Origin: Runella rosea
GTDB lineage: Bacteria; Bacteroidota; Bacteroidia; Cytophagales; Spirosomataceae
Length of the DNA stretch: 64,000 bases
NCBI RefSeq assembly: GCF_003325355.1
Contig: NZ_CP030850.1
Location: forward strand, 2,852,001 to 2,916,000
Direction: 5' to 3'
Part shown: piece by piece, positions 9,159 through 17,732 of the stretch
Position numbering within the stretch: the stretch's first letter is position 1
How the letters are laid out: each line of letters starts with the position of its first letter
The notes under the pieces: model-generated
Database searches by the model: none
What the model was told of the DNA's origin: nothing
What the model saw: only the letters and a program-made list of their open reading frames with translations
Program-made: the position numbers and the translations under genes

Positions 9159-9221
9159 TCGTATTGTTCCAAAAACTTAGTTTATTGTTCCAAAACCAGA
9201 AAAACTAAGTGTATTGTTGCA
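9159..9221. promoter_or_regulatory. TATTGTT repeat array A (candidate operator)
   Basis: Three copies of the repeat, with TATTGTT cores at 9162, 9183 and 9212. The second copy is essentially the full consensus AACTTAGTNTATTGTTCCA. The first keeps only the 3' half and the third ends in GCA. Spacing is 21 and 29 bp. The array lies in the 490-bp gap between the DUF418 operon (minus) and the ricin-like gene (plus), so it could act on either. The same repeat occurs in arrays B, C and D, always between genes. Confidence 0.6.
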
Positions 9222-9345
9222 TAGCATCAATAAGACACCGAGCGCACCCGCATTTTCTCATTTTTTTAAAAAACACCAAAACTTTTACTCTACTACTTAA
9301 CACGCCCCTAGCGGTGGTTATGATGAATAAATCAAATCTTAATTC

Positions 9346-9377
9346 TATCCCTAAAATCGGCGTTTTATCCCTAAAAT
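9346..9377 (+). repeat. Direct repeat ahead of the lectin promoter
   Basis: TATCCCTAAAAT occurs twice, at 9346-9357 and 9366-9377, with a 20-bp period. The second copy ends one base before the TTG of a good Bacteroidota promoter. Such placement suits an activator site, but two copies of a 12-mer in AT-rich DNA are weak evidence. The rest of the 8999-9488 gap shows only array A and this repeat. Confidence 0.35.
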
Positions 9378-9378
9378 T

Positions 9379-9408
9379 TTGAGGCTTTTGCATGCCAATT
9401 TAGCTTTG
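9379..9408 (+). promoter_or_regulatory. Candidate Bacteroidota promoter for the ricin-like gene
   Basis: TTG at 9379-9381 and TAGCTTTG at 9401-9408 are separated by 19 bp and fit the TTG/TAnnTTTG promoter pattern of the phylum. The -7 box ends 80 bp before the ATG at 9489. Confidence 0.45.
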
Positions 9409-9488
9409 GTGCATAATCAAAAGTAGGAAGCCGAAAATGCTATTTAGAGTAGGCAACAAATAGTTAATATCACTAAATCTTTACCCAA

Positions 9489-10055
9489 ATGAAAACTTTT
9501 AAAACCCTTGTAATGATTCTGGTCATTGGCCTTACACTAACATCCTATGCTCAAGAGCGGGGGCGTTCTTTTAGCCCTAATTATCAAGGCTATTATTATT
9601 TACGGACCGCATTCACGGGCGATGCACTATCTCTTGAAAGCAATGGTTCAGCAAGTAATGTTATGAGTGGGGCATCGTTTATGTCTTCTCAAAAAGGTGC
9701 AACTGGAACAATGTGGAAATTGGTGCCCGATACTAAAAATAAAGGTTGGTATCGCTTAAAATCGAGTGACCAGGGCGATGGCAGATGCTTGGAGGCTAAT
9801 ACTGCCGGGGGAGAGAAAGATGGCAGGTCTTTTATGGATAATTGCCAAGATGTAACAGGTCAACTATGGCGATTAGATTTAGTGAGTGCCAACAACGGCG
9901 ACCACCTCTATAGATTACGTACAATGCTACATGGCAACAACTTTTCTTTGGAAGGAAATAAGCCTGAAAATAAGTCTGTATATTCTGGCAATGCGTTTAT
10001 GGATAAAACTCAAAATGTTTCGGGCCAAATGTGGAGACTTGTGCCCGTACAATAA
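9489..10055 (+). CDS. Secreted ricin-type beta-trefoil lectin-like protein
   Basis: A 188-residue protein with a signal peptide (about residues 1-21, ending SYAQ). The mature part has three similar segments of about 50 residues. Each starts with an aromatic Y-x-L-R/K pattern, contains an F/L-x-L-E-x-N type centre and ends in M/L-W-K/R-L. The endings are TMWKLVP, QLWRLDL and QMWRLVP. This is the repeat layout of a ricin-type (RICIN) beta-trefoil, a fold that often binds galactose-containing sugars, though the sugar-binding Asp/Gln positions cannot be assigned by eye. The protein consists of this domain alone. A promoter-like sequence and a small direct repeat lie upstream, with a long inverted repeat downstream. 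Confidence 0.75.
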   Translation: MKTFKTLVMILVIGLTLTSYAQERGRSFSPNYQGYYYLRTAFTGDALSLESNGSASNVMSGASFMSSQKGATGTMWKLVPDTKNKGWYRLKSSDQGDGRCLEANTAGGEKDGRSFMDNCQDVTGQLWRLDLVSANNGDHLYRLRTMLHGNNFSLEGNKPENKSVYSGNAFMDKTQNVSGQMWRLVPVQ

Positions 10056-10065
10056 AACCATAATT

Positions 10066-10136
10066 ATAGTATTGAGACATGATATTCTGAACGTAAAGTA
10101 GTATAAAATGATCAGTTATTTATGTCTCAATACTAT
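10066..10136. repeat. 15-bp perfect inverted repeat with 41-base loop
   Basis: ATAGTATTGAGACAT at 10066-10080 is exactly complementary to 10122-10136. It begins 11 bp after the lectin gene stop. It may be a terminator, although the loop is long and no T-run follows. Confidence 0.5.
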
Positions 10137-10227
10137 TATCTAAAAACTGCATATAGGCTATTATTAAATTGAAAATTTTAACCTTTTATCAACCAATCAA
10201 ATTTCCAGCAAATCCACACATTTTATT

Positions 10228-10833
10228 ATGAACAAATCATCCATTATTTCAGTCGTTTTATCAGTACTTGTTGTGTTCAGTAGTTTATTGTTTACCAGTT
10301 GTGAAGGCCCAGCAGGGGCAGTCGGTCCAGCAGGACCCGCAGGCCCGACAGGAGCGGTAGGCCAAGTAGGGCCTGTAGGGCCAGATGGACCGGCAGGACC
10401 AGCAGGACCGACTGGCAATGCCAATGTGATACAGTTCACATATGGGGCGAACAATTTTCCATTAGGAAAAGGTGCAGGTTATAACTTTAACTTACCATCT
10501 GATATCACGCCTGCAATACTAACTAGTAGCGCTGTATTAGTCTATCTGGCCGAAGCTATACCCAACAGTACAGCCCCCTTAAATTGGTTTTCTGTACCTG
10601 GTGTTATTGTAGCCGGAGGAGTTGAGCATGAATTCTACATGAATTATGGTACTAGCAGTGGTGGAACCGGCGCAAGAGTCTCTGTTCTAAGAAAGGTAGC
10701 TGCTTCAGCAGCGCTTTCAGCTAGAATGCGAATCGTTATCATCCAAGCTAACTCCCTCCGCAATGCCCGTCAGGCGGCTGTAGATTTCTCCGATTACAAT
10801 GCGGTGAAGGAGTTTTATGGTCTGAAAGATTAA
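10228..10833 (+). CDS. Collagen-like lipoprotein
   Basis: A 201-residue protein. The signal peptide ends in the lipobox LFTSC (Cys about residue 25), so the protein is probably lipid-anchored. Directly after the Cys and one Glu come about 13 uninterrupted Gly-X-Y triplets ([15 protein letters not shown] and similar) up to about residue 65. This collagen-like stretch could form a trimeric stalk. A 135-residue C-terminal domain follows with no family recognised by eye; it has beta-rich character and ends in a [10 protein letters not shown] pattern. The stalk puts the C-terminal domain away from the membrane surface. It is flanked by hairpins at 10843-10860 and 10878-10928. Confidence 0.8.
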   Translation: MNKSSIISVVLSVLVVFSSLLFTSCEGPAGAVGPAGPAGPTGAVGQVGPVGPDGPAGPAGPTGNANVIQFTYGANNFPLGKGAGYNFNLPSDITPAILTSSAVLVYLAEAIPNSTAPLNWFSVPGVIVAGGVEHEFYMNYGTSSGGTGARVSVLRKVAASAALSARMRIVIIQANSLRNARQAAVDFSDYNAVKEFYGLKD

Positions 10834-10842
10834 TAAATAGAA

Positions 10843-10860
10843 TCCTGCAACAAAGCAGGA
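10843..10860 (+). terminator. Weak hairpin after the collagen-like gene
   Basis: A perfect 6-bp stem (TCCTGC/GCAGGA) with loop AACAAA lies 10 bp after the stop and is followed by an A/T-rich stretch rather than a clean T-run. It is probably part of a terminator together with the larger repeat just downstream. Confidence 0.4.
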
Positions 10861-10877
10861 AGATTTATTAAAAAACG

Positions 10878-10928
10878 CATAAATTCACCTTTATTTTCAA
10901 TCATTTTGATGGTAAAGGTGAATTTATG
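10878..10928. repeat. 16-bp perfect inverted repeat before the histidine kinase gene
   Basis: CATAAATTCACCTTTA (10878-10893) pairs exactly with TAAAGGTGAATTTATG (10913-10928). The 19-base loop contains a smaller inverted repeat (ATCA-TTT-TGAT). It ends 22 bp before the chosen kinase start at 10951. It could terminate the upstream transcript, act as an operator, or fold in the 5' leader. Confidence 0.6.
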
Positions 10929-10950
10929 TTTTCCTGTTATCCAAGCAATC

Positions 10951-12762
10951 ATGCTCAACAGCCTTCTTAAAATATCAATTTTATTCATCACGACTTATGC
11001 TACGTCAGTATTTGCACAGCCGCTTAGTCTGCCCACGAAAGAGGTCGATAGATTGAAACAAAATCTGACGGTTTTTAAAGAAGACACCAATAGAGTCATT
11101 AGCTTATGGTGTTTGGCAAGGTATCATACCATGACAGAGCCTCGTCAGGCGGTGTTGTATGCAACTGAGGCAATTACGCTCGCCCGAAAACTCAAATACA
11201 CCTACGGCGAATTGGTCTCTATGCAGGCGTTAAGCTTTGTATCAACCATTACAGGCGACTGGCAAAATGGTATGCAGGCTGCTTACGAAGGTTTGAAAAT
11301 AAGTCAAACCAAATACCCCAAATTAGAAGTCGTATTTTATAATTTGATAGCACTCGTTTATGAAAAACAACAAGATAGTAAACAGCGGCTGGAATGGCTA
11401 TTGAAAGCCTATAATCACCCCGAAATTGATTCTTTGCCCAATAACGGAAAATGGCTGATTTACCATAATATTGGTGAGGTTTACGAAAACCTAAATGAAT
11501 ACGATTCTGCAATGAAATATTCGAAAATAATAGATATTAATTGCCGAAAACTGAATATCCCCATAGAGGTATCGTATGCAAATGCAATAATGGGCAGAGT
11601 AGAAAAAAAACGAAAAAACTATGCAGAAGCATTGCAATACTTAAAAATCGCAATGAGTTTTTCGAACAAATTTGGGAATCCTTTTTTAGAATCAGAACAA
11701 TCGGTTGATTTAGCAGGCGTTTTTCATGAAATCAATCAACCAGACTCAGCTATTTTTTATGCCGAAAAAGCCTTAAATGGGGGTAAAAAATTTAAAAATT
11801 TAGTACTGACGGCAAGTGCCGCAAAACTTTTAGCTGAGATATATGAACATAAAAATCCATCAAAGGCCATCAGTTATTTAAAAATTTTGAATGCTACTAA
11901 TGATAGCCTTTATACGGCTACAAGAATTATTCAGACACAAAATATTGTAAACACTATACAACAACGTGAGCGAGATTTAAAAGAAGCAAAAAAAGATTAC
12001 GATAACTCAATAAGGCAGAATGCACTCATCGGATTTCTCATTTCTTTAGGCTTGCTGACATTGATTTTGATACGAAACAACCGTCAAAAACAAAAAGGTG
12101 TGGCTATTTTGAAGGATAAAAACAGAGAAATAAGCCTTCAAAAAGATGAAATTGAAAAAACAATGGAGCAGAAGCAAATGCTGCTTTCTGAGTTGCAACA
12201 CCGAGTAAAAAATAACTTGCAGTACGTTATCAGTATCTTAGAAATCCAGAAAGAATCAGTTAATTATAGCAATATTGACGACTTGATTAAGAGCAACCAA
12301 AATCGGATTCATTCGATAGCTCTGCTTCATAAAAAATTAAATTTAACCGATAGTGTCAATGATGTTGATTTGAAAAGATACATAACAGACCTCTCCGAAC
12401 TCGTCAAAGACTCGTATGATAACAAATTTAAAAATGTGAATTTGTTTATCACTTGCGAAGTTGAAATTTTATCTATTACAAAGGCTTTGCCTCTAGGTCT
12501 GATAATCGTCGAATTGGTCAGCAATAGCATGAAACATGCCTTCAAAAACCAGCAAAATGGCATCATCGATATCGAAATTAGGTATGACACACATTCAAAA
12601 AAGAATTGCCTACAATACATTGACAATGGCGAAGGTTTTGATTTTGTAAATGTAGAAACCAAAGGGCTTGGCGTAGAAATAATGAAAGGTTTGATTGACC
12701 AACTCAATGGTAAAATAGAAACATACCTCAAAAAAGGCTTCGAACTGAAAATCTATTTTTAA
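10951..12762 (+). CDS. TPR-containing sensor histidine kinase (HisKA_2 type)
   Basis: The chosen start (ATG 10951) gives 603 residues beginning with a signal peptide (LLKISILFITTYATSVFAQ). An earlier TTG/ATG frame at 10906-10909 starts inside a hairpin and would bury the signal. The periplasmic part is alpha-helical and TPR-like (about 40-330), followed by one transmembrane helix (about 359-375) and a coiled coil. The dimerisation box ELQHRVKNNLQ puts the likely phosphorylated His at about 417. The ATPase domain contains ELVSNSMKHA (N box) and YIDNGEGF plus GLGVEIMKGL (G boxes). It is two bases from the LytTR response-regulator gene, so the two form a two-component system. Signal and targets are unknown. 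Confidence 0.9.
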   Translation: MLNSLLKISILFITTYATSVFAQPLSLPTKEVDRLKQNLTVFKEDTNRVISLWCLARYHTMTEPRQAVLYATEAITLARKLKYTYGELVSMQALSFVSTITGDWQNGMQAAYEGLKISQTKYPKLEVVFYNLIALVYEKQQDSKQRLEWLLKAYNHPEIDSLPNNGKWLIYHNIGEVYENLNEYDSAMKYSKIIDINCRKLNIPIEVSYANAIMGRVEKKRKNYAEALQYLKIAMSFSNKFGNPFLESEQSVDLAGVFHEINQPDSAIFYAEKALNGGKKFKNLVLTASAAKLLAEIYEHKNPSKAISYLKILNATNDSLYTATRIIQTQNIVNTIQQRERDLKEAKKDYDNSIRQNALIGFLISLGLLTLILIRNNRQKQKGVAILKDKNREISLQKDEIEKTMEQKQMLLSELQHRVKNNLQYVISILEIQKESVNYSNIDDLIKSNQNRIHSIALLHKKLNLTDSVNDVDLKRYITDLSELVKDSYDNKFKNVNLFITCEVEILSITKALPLGLIIVELVSNSMKHAFKNQQNGIIDIEIRYDTHSKKNCLQYIDNGEGFDFVNVETKGLGVEIMKGLIDQLNGKIETYLKKGFELKIYF

Positions 12763-12764
12763 AG

Positions 12765-13457
12765 ATGAATCCAAAGGTAATTTTAGTCGTAGAAGACGAT
12801 TATCTGAATAGAAGACTCACCAAGAAGATTCTTCAAGAAAATGGTTATCAGGTTTTGGAAGCAAAAAATGCCGATGAAGCCTTGAAGATTCTCAATAAAG
12901 AATTGGTTGACCTCACCATTCTCGACATCAACCTTGGCGATGGCGAAATGGACGGTATCAGCTTGGGAAAGCTCATTCAAAACAAACAAAAAGTACCATT
13001 TATTTATCTGACCGCCTACGAAAACGCAAAAGTTATCAGCGAAGCCGTAGCAACTTCACCCTATTCATACTTAACAAAACCCTTCAAAAACAGCGACTTG
13101 GTTGCCTCTGTCGAATTGGCAATTATCAAATCTGCCAAAGAAGACAAACCCAAACCTACAATTTTGGTAAAAGATGGTGAATACAAGGTGGCATTGCCAA
13201 TAGAAGACATCAACTATATCACATCTGAAGGTAACTATTTGCTATTTCACACCGATAAAAAGACCTATAAATGTCGCTCGACCATTGAGCAGATTCTTAA
13301 AGTTCTTCCGTCATTATCATTTATACAAATCCACCGAGCTTTTATTGTCAATAAAAACAAAGTTGAGAAATTCAATTCTAAAAGTGTGATAGTAGGCAAT
13401 GTAGAAATTCCGTTGTCGAAAAAAGATTTTCCAAATAATTTGTCGAACATGAGTTAA
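12765..13457 (+). CDS. LytTR-family response regulator
   Basis: A 230-residue regulator. The receiver domain (about 1-120) has the acidic pair E10-D11-D12, the phospho-acceptor Asp54 (TILDINLG), a Thr in the Y-L-T-A-Y motif and a Lys in the L-T-K-P-F motif. The C-terminal domain (about 130-230) is LytTR DNA-binding. It has typical Y-I-T-S-E-G-N-Y, S-F-I-Q-I-H-R-A-F-I-V-N and E-I-P-L-S-K-K-D segments. It starts two bases after the kinase gene and is surely its partner. LytTR regulators usually bind pairs of short repeats upstream of their targets; none is identified here. A strong hairpin follows the gene. Confidence 0.92.
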   Translation: MNPKVILVVEDDYLNRRLTKKILQENGYQVLEAKNADEALKILNKELVDLTILDINLGDGEMDGISLGKLIQNKQKVPFIYLTAYENAKVISEAVATSPYSYLTKPFKNSDLVASVELAIIKSAKEDKPKPTILVKDGEYKVALPIEDINYITSEGNYLLFHTDKKTYKCRSTIEQILKVLPSLSFIQIHRAFIVNKNKVEKFNSKSVIVGNVEIPLSKKDFPNNLSNMS

Positions 13458-13546
13458 TACTGCTAAAATCTGAAACGATAGCCCGGGCTAAGGGGGTGGA
13501 GTAATTCCTGCGGTGTGGGCGGTTATTGCGTTTTGCTTGAATAATA

Positions 13547-13585
13547 GGTTTTACTGAGACCGCAAAAGACCTTCTCAGTAAAACC
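13547..13585. terminator. Bidirectional terminator between convergent genes
   Basis: GGTTTTACTGAG (13547-13558) is exactly complementary to CTCAGTAAAACC (13574-13585), a perfect 12-bp stem with a 15-base loop. It lies between the LytTR gene (plus) and the SnoaL-like lipoprotein gene (minus). The A/T ends of the stem give short U-tracts in both directions. Confidence 0.75.
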
Positions 13586-13594
13586 CTTTGCTGA

Positions 13595-14122
13595 TTACTT
13601 CGCTTTCACGTCATCGTTGTAAATATCGCGTACGCACAGGTATTTTCCGTCACGCTTTTCCCAGATTGCCATGTACTTACCCGTGGAAATCACCTTTCCA
13701 GAGGCATCTTTGACCGTCGATTTGCCCACCTCCGTCACAGTATTTTCATTGCCGAATACATCCAAAACTTCATAGATACTCGTGGCACCTTTGGCTTTTT
13801 TGGCAAAGTTTGCCTCAATGTCTTTTTGAAGGGCCGCTTTGCCTACGACCATTGGCGCATTATTGGACAAACTCGCGGCATCATCGGCATAAAAAGCCAG
13901 CAGTGCCTGCACATCACGGGCATTGTCGGCGGCAGCCCAAGCCGTTTCTAAGGCTTGTATTTCGGTTTTTATGACTGCCATGTCTGGCTTGGTCACTGCT
14001 TGTTCGGTAGTCTCCGCAACAGATTTGGTTGTGGTGTCAGTAGCGGGCGAATTACACCCGATTGTTAAAAAAGAAATAGCAACTGCTACGGTTGCAGAAA
14101 GGAAAAAGTTACTGTTTTTCAT
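13595..14122 (-). CDS. SnoaL/DUF4440-like lipoprotein (copy 1)
   Basis: A 175-residue lipoprotein. The signal peptide ends in the lipobox LTIGC (Cys about residue 23) and is followed by a Thr/Ala-rich linker. The C-terminal 120 residues have the DUF4440/SnoaL-like pattern: a helix with E-x-x-W-A-A-A, then ALLAFYADDAASLSNNAPMV, G-K-A-A-L, and a final beta hairpin GKYMAIWEKRDGKYLCVRDIYNDD. Members of this fold serve as small-ligand enzymes or binding proteins, and function cannot be read from sequence here. A paralogue is at 19735-20205, and a related tail ends the serine hydrolase at 0.6-2.5 kb. Confidence 0.8.
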   Translation of the reverse strand: MKNSNFFLSATVAVAISFLTIGCNSPATDTTTKSVAETTEQAVTKPDMAVIKTEIQALETAWAAADNARDVQALLAFYADDAASLSNNAPMVVGKAALQKDIEANFAKKAKGATSIYEVLDVFGNENTVTEVGKSTVKDASGKVISTGKYMAIWEKRDGKYLCVRDIYNDDVKAK

Positions 14123-14221
14123 TGTTTTGAGTTATTTATTTTTTGCCTGTGCTGACCGGTCGCTTCGGCAATACGATTTCGACAGCTCCGTTTTAAAGTT
14201 GATATGGCCTTAGCAGGGTGG

Positions 14222-15112
14222 CTACCCTTTCCAATACTCTATCGTTCCTTTTTGATTGTTTTCGTACATAAAATTCAATGTACATTTAACGCCTCCCGCC
14301 CCTAATAGCTCAAAAGTGTAGGTTTCAAACATTCCTTTGGGCATTCCTGCGTAGTCGAACGTATTATTGCCAATGTAGCGGTATTCTTCACCGAACACTT
14401 CATTTTTTAGCCAAAGCGCGTTGTTCTTTTTGAAAAATTCTCTGCTTTTGGTTTTATCTTCTTTGTTTACATAAGTACCTAATAATCTATCAATTGACAC
14501 TGGGTCAGCCATCATGATTTTTGCCATTGAAACATCGTAAAACACCTTCTTTGCATTGCCCGAATCAGTTACTTTCAGGATTCTTTTTTTGGCAAAATCG
14601 GAGTTGGCGTAAGCGTCTTTCTCGATGTGCTTGTCGCCATTGAAGTAGAGCTGCGTCACCAAAGATTGGTAACCTTCGGCGGTAATCATCATGTGGTAAT
14701 GGGCAGGTCTGATTTGGCCCCCACCCGCATCATACGCAACGGGCAAAATCGTTTGGAAGGAATAATTGCCGTTTTCGTCAGAAAAGGCTGTGCCACGGTA
14801 TCTGAACTCCGAGGTAGCGTTGTCGTAAACCCCATTTCCATCGCAATGCCACAGTTCAATTTTGGCGTTTTTGTAGGGAGTTGTGCAATCTTGGTGCTTG
14901 ATTTTACCCACCAATTCCACCAACTCTCCCTTTTCTCCTTTAACGACCAAATTGCTACGGACAGGGCTATCGGGCCGATAAAAAGGCCCTAAAATGTCGG
15001 AGGTAGTTTCGCAATCGCCCACGTATCGGTCGCCTTCTGGACGTACAAAACCAGTGGCTGATACTGCAATAGCTGATAAAGCTGTACTTTTTAAAAATGT
15101 TCTTCTTTTCAT
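14222..15112 (-). CDS. Tat-exported intradiol ring-cleavage dioxygenase-like protein (copy 2)
   Basis: The start at 15112 gives 296 residues beginning KRRTFLKSTALS, a Tat signal. A longer frame to 15169 adds 19 residues that do not fit an exported protein. Candidate Fe(III) ligands are Tyr96 (GNGVYD), Tyr127 (LPVAY), His138 and His140 (RPAHYH). The first 170 residues closely match copy 1 (2737-3654), including DRYVGDCETTSDILGPFYRP, while the C-terminal 100 residues have diverged. It follows a TonB-dependent receptor gene (57 bp gap), so uptake of a small ligand and its oxidative ring opening outside the cytoplasm may be coupled. That coupling is an inference from gene order. Confidence 0.87.
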   Translation of the reverse strand: MKRRTFLKSTALSAIAVSATGFVRPEGDRYVGDCETTSDILGPFYRPDSPVRSNLVVKGEKGELVELVGKIKHQDCTTPYKNAKIELWHCDGNGVYDNATSEFRYRGTAFSDENGNYSFQTILPVAYDAGGGQIRPAHYHMMITAEGYQSLVTQLYFNGDKHIEKDAYANSDFAKKRILKVTDSGNAKKVFYDVSMAKIMMADPVSIDRLLGTYVNKEDKTKSREFFKKNNALWLKNEVFGEEYRYIGNNTFDYAGMPKGMFETYTFELLGAGGVKCTLNFMYENNQKGTIEYWKG

Positions 15113-15169
15113 GGTAGAGGAGGTAGTAAAATTAGGGTAAAAGAATGTTTGTAGGTCATGGGTACACAC

Positions 15170-17599
15170 TTACTCCACGCGCGCTTTCTCTTCTGCTTCT
15201 GCTCTTTTGGCGGCGGCTTTCATTTTCTGGTTACCAAAATTTTGTGACCAAGATATTTTGAATTTGGGCTGGGTAAATTGCAGTCTTGTTTCAAAATACT
15301 GCTGCTGTTCGGGCAAATTCAAGTTAATCCGATAGATTGATGAATTGAAAATGTTATCGTAGCCGATGCTCAGTTTCCCCCCATCCTTACCCATTCTCTT
15401 TTGTAAACCGACATTTAATTCTCCAAATGCTTTCATTTTAGAAATGCCCCACAACCCACCTGAATTGTAATAACCAGATACTTCCAAAGTGACTTTTTTG
15501 GTCAAACTAAACGTCTGTACGTTGTATAAAGTCACATTCGGAAATTTGACCGTTACCAAATATCCGTTGTTATAAGCATTTACTACGCTGAATACTCCCG
15601 CAAGATTGGTGTACGTTGTCCACCATTTAACGGGGCTGTAAGGCTGCCCGATGGTCAACGAATACGTTTGCAAGTTTTTTTGATTTTCAGCCACATAATA
15701 GAGTTTGTTGCTGCCCGGTTTTAAGCGCGCCTGAAAACCCGCAATAGGACTCGAAGTGTAGCTATATTGCAAACTAAACAAGGTGCTTTTGAAACGATAA
15801 TCGGCTTTTAAGTTGTCGGAGATGGCAGGTTGCAAAGCCGCATTACCCGACAGAAAAGTATTAGGGTCAATAAAAAAAGTAAACGGTGCCAAATCCTTGA
15901 ACGTAGGGCGCGTAATGCGGCGGCTGTACGAGAAGCTCAACGTTTTATTTTTATTGTAATCATGCGTCAGAAACAGGCTTGGAAATAATCGTCCGTATTT
16001 ACGGTCAACGATATTGGGGACTTCTTCTGAGCCCAAATTCGATTGCGTGTATTCAAAACGCAGGCCACCCTTCACCGTGGTTTTGGGGCCCCATTTCGTT
16101 TCATACGAAGTATATGCGGCGCCGATACTTTCTTTCAATCTGTATTTAGCCGTGAAATCAGGGTCGGCTTTCCACGCATTAAACATGAGCGTTTCAACGC
16201 CTACATTGTTTTTAAATTGAGACATTACGGCCTTCACGCCCATCTCTAACTTCCCTTTTTTGCCAAAATCTCGGCTATAATCCATTTTCACAATCCCAAA
16301 ATTGATGGGTGTGATTTTGGTACTGCGCACCGTTTGATTGAATAGTAAATTGTTTTTACCATCAAACCACGTATTGTTGTAATTGACGGGTTGATCGTTG
16401 TCATAATGCAAATAATCGACCCCAAATGACAGTGCCTCATTTTCACGTAAAATACGCTGAACCCCAAAACTTGCGCCAACGTGTTTCCAAAGATTAACCT
16501 CATTGATTTTGAGACGAATCAGTGTATCTACCACGTTATTTCGTGAAAGGGTTGATTCGTTGAGCGTGTTATTCATGGCGTATTTTTTAGAAAAACCCGA
16601 CACTGCAAGGCTCACCATTGTCTTGGCATCTAGCTGATAATCAAGCCCAATCCGCACATTATGGTTATTATCGCTGGGATGCCGCAGGGCAGAAGTCTCC
16701 GTTTCCAGTAAATTATTTCCCAACATAATGCGCCGATACGTCCGACTGTTTTGCTCCTGACCCAAATGCACGTAGTCGTAGGAGCCATAAATCGTTATTT
16801 TTTTGTGTCTATAGTTCAGGTTGAAACTACCGTTTCCGACAGTGCCCCTGCCATAACCCGCCGTAAATGCATACGAGCCACTAAAACCCTCATTTTGATT
16901 TTTTTTCAGAAGGATATTGATGTACCCAGCATTGCCCTCGGCGTCTAAATTGGAAGGCGGCGTAGACAATAATTCGATTTTCTCAATGCTCCCAGCACTC
17001 ATTCCGCTCAACATTTGTACCGCAGCATCGGAGCTCATGTAATTGAGTTTACCATTGATCATGACCACCACGCCACTCTTGCCAGAAAGAGAAATTGTGT
17101 TGTCCTGACGATTCACCATCACGCCCGGAGAGCGTTCGAGAACATCCAGTGCAGTACTGCCTGCAGAGGTGATTGAATTTTCAACATTTATCACAAGGCG
17201 GTCAATTTTTTGCTCAAACAGCGGCTTTTTGGCAACGATTTCAACGGTGTTTAATTCCGTATTTTCTGTTAAAGCAACCACTCCTAAATCCATCGTTGGG
17301 GCCTGTGGAATCAGTTGAAAGAAAGTTGTATTTTTTTTAGAAAAACCAAGCATGCTCACTTCACAGAAATAAGCACCTTCTTTGATATTTTGAATCGTGA
17401 ATGAACCGTCTTCTTTGGCAATATCTCCTTTTACAAAAGAAGAATCTTGAACATTAAAGACTAAAATATTGGCAAAGGACAGCGGTTTGCCTACCTTATC
17501 GGCAACTTTTCCTAAAATTTGCATTTGCCCAGAAACAGGTTTGCTTATAAAAAACAAAACCGATACAATGCAAATAACTTGAAGAATAGAGGTTTTCAT
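15170..17599 (-). CDS. TonB-dependent outer-membrane receptor with carboxypeptidase-like N-terminal domain
   Basis: The start at 17599 (MKTSILQVICIV) puts the signal peptide at the N-terminus and gives 809 residues; a longer frame to 17698 adds 33 unlikely residues. After the signal peptide there is a carboxypeptidase regulatory-like domain (about 25-110, GKPLSFANILVF...DGSFTIQNI), then a plug domain (about 115-225). A large barrel follows of the type often annotated as outer-membrane beta-barrel family 3. No SusD-like partner is adjacent, so this is a stand-alone receptor rather than a SusCD pair. Neighbours are dioxygenase copy 2 downstream and the 268-residue secreted protein upstream (203-bp gap). 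The ligand is unknown; a siderophore- or catechol-like compound is possible given the dioxygenase. Confidence 0.87.
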   Translation of the reverse strand: MKTSILQVICIVSVLFFISKPVSGQMQILGKVADKVGKPLSFANILVFNVQDSSFVKGDIAKEDGSFTIQNIKEGAYFCEVSMLGFSKKNTTFFQLIPQAPTMDLGVVALTENTELNTVEIVAKKPLFEQKIDRLVINVENSITSAGSTALDVLERSPGVMVNRQDNTISLSGKSGVVVMINGKLNYMSSDAAVQMLSGMSAGSIEKIELLSTPPSNLDAEGNAGYINILLKKNQNEGFSGSYAFTAGYGRGTVGNGSFNLNYRHKKITIYGSYDYVHLGQEQNSRTYRRIMLGNNLLETETSALRHPSDNNHNVRIGLDYQLDAKTMVSLAVSGFSKKYAMNNTLNESTLSRNNVVDTLIRLKINEVNLWKHVGASFGVQRILRENEALSFGVDYLHYDNDQPVNYNNTWFDGKNNLLFNQTVRSTKITPINFGIVKMDYSRDFGKKGKLEMGVKAVMSQFKNNVGVETLMFNAWKADPDFTAKYRLKESIGAAYTSYETKWGPKTTVKGGLRFEYTQSNLGSEEVPNIVDRKYGRLFPSLFLTHDYNKNKTLSFSYSRRITRPTFKDLAPFTFFIDPNTFLSGNAALQPAISDNLKADYRFKSTLFSLQYSYTSSPIAGFQARLKPGSNKLYYVAENQKNLQTYSLTIGQPYSPVKWWTTYTNLAGVFSVVNAYNNGYLVTVKFPNVTLYNVQTFSLTKKVTLEVSGYYNSGGLWGISKMKAFGELNVGLQKRMGKDGGKLSIGYDNIFNSSIYRINLNLPEQQQYFETRLQFTQPKFKISWSQNFGNQKMKAAAKRAEAEEKARVE

Positions 17600-17732
17600 T
17601 TTTGTAAGGGCTTCAATAAGTGAATAATGAAATTCTGTACGCTCCCGAGGGGCGAAATTCAAACTGAAACCTTCGAAACCAACGACGACTTTTAGCATTT
17701 TCGTTGGCCCGATTACGTATTTTGAGTAACCT

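Noticed and set aside
14143-14221. Short minus-strand frame ending GAVEIVLPKRPVSTGKK
   Set aside because: It looks protein-like but is under 20 codons before a stop and cannot be tied to a family.
17600-17698. 33-codon N-terminal extension of the TonB receptor
   Set aside because: It would place residues before the signal peptide, and the ATG at 17599 fits export.
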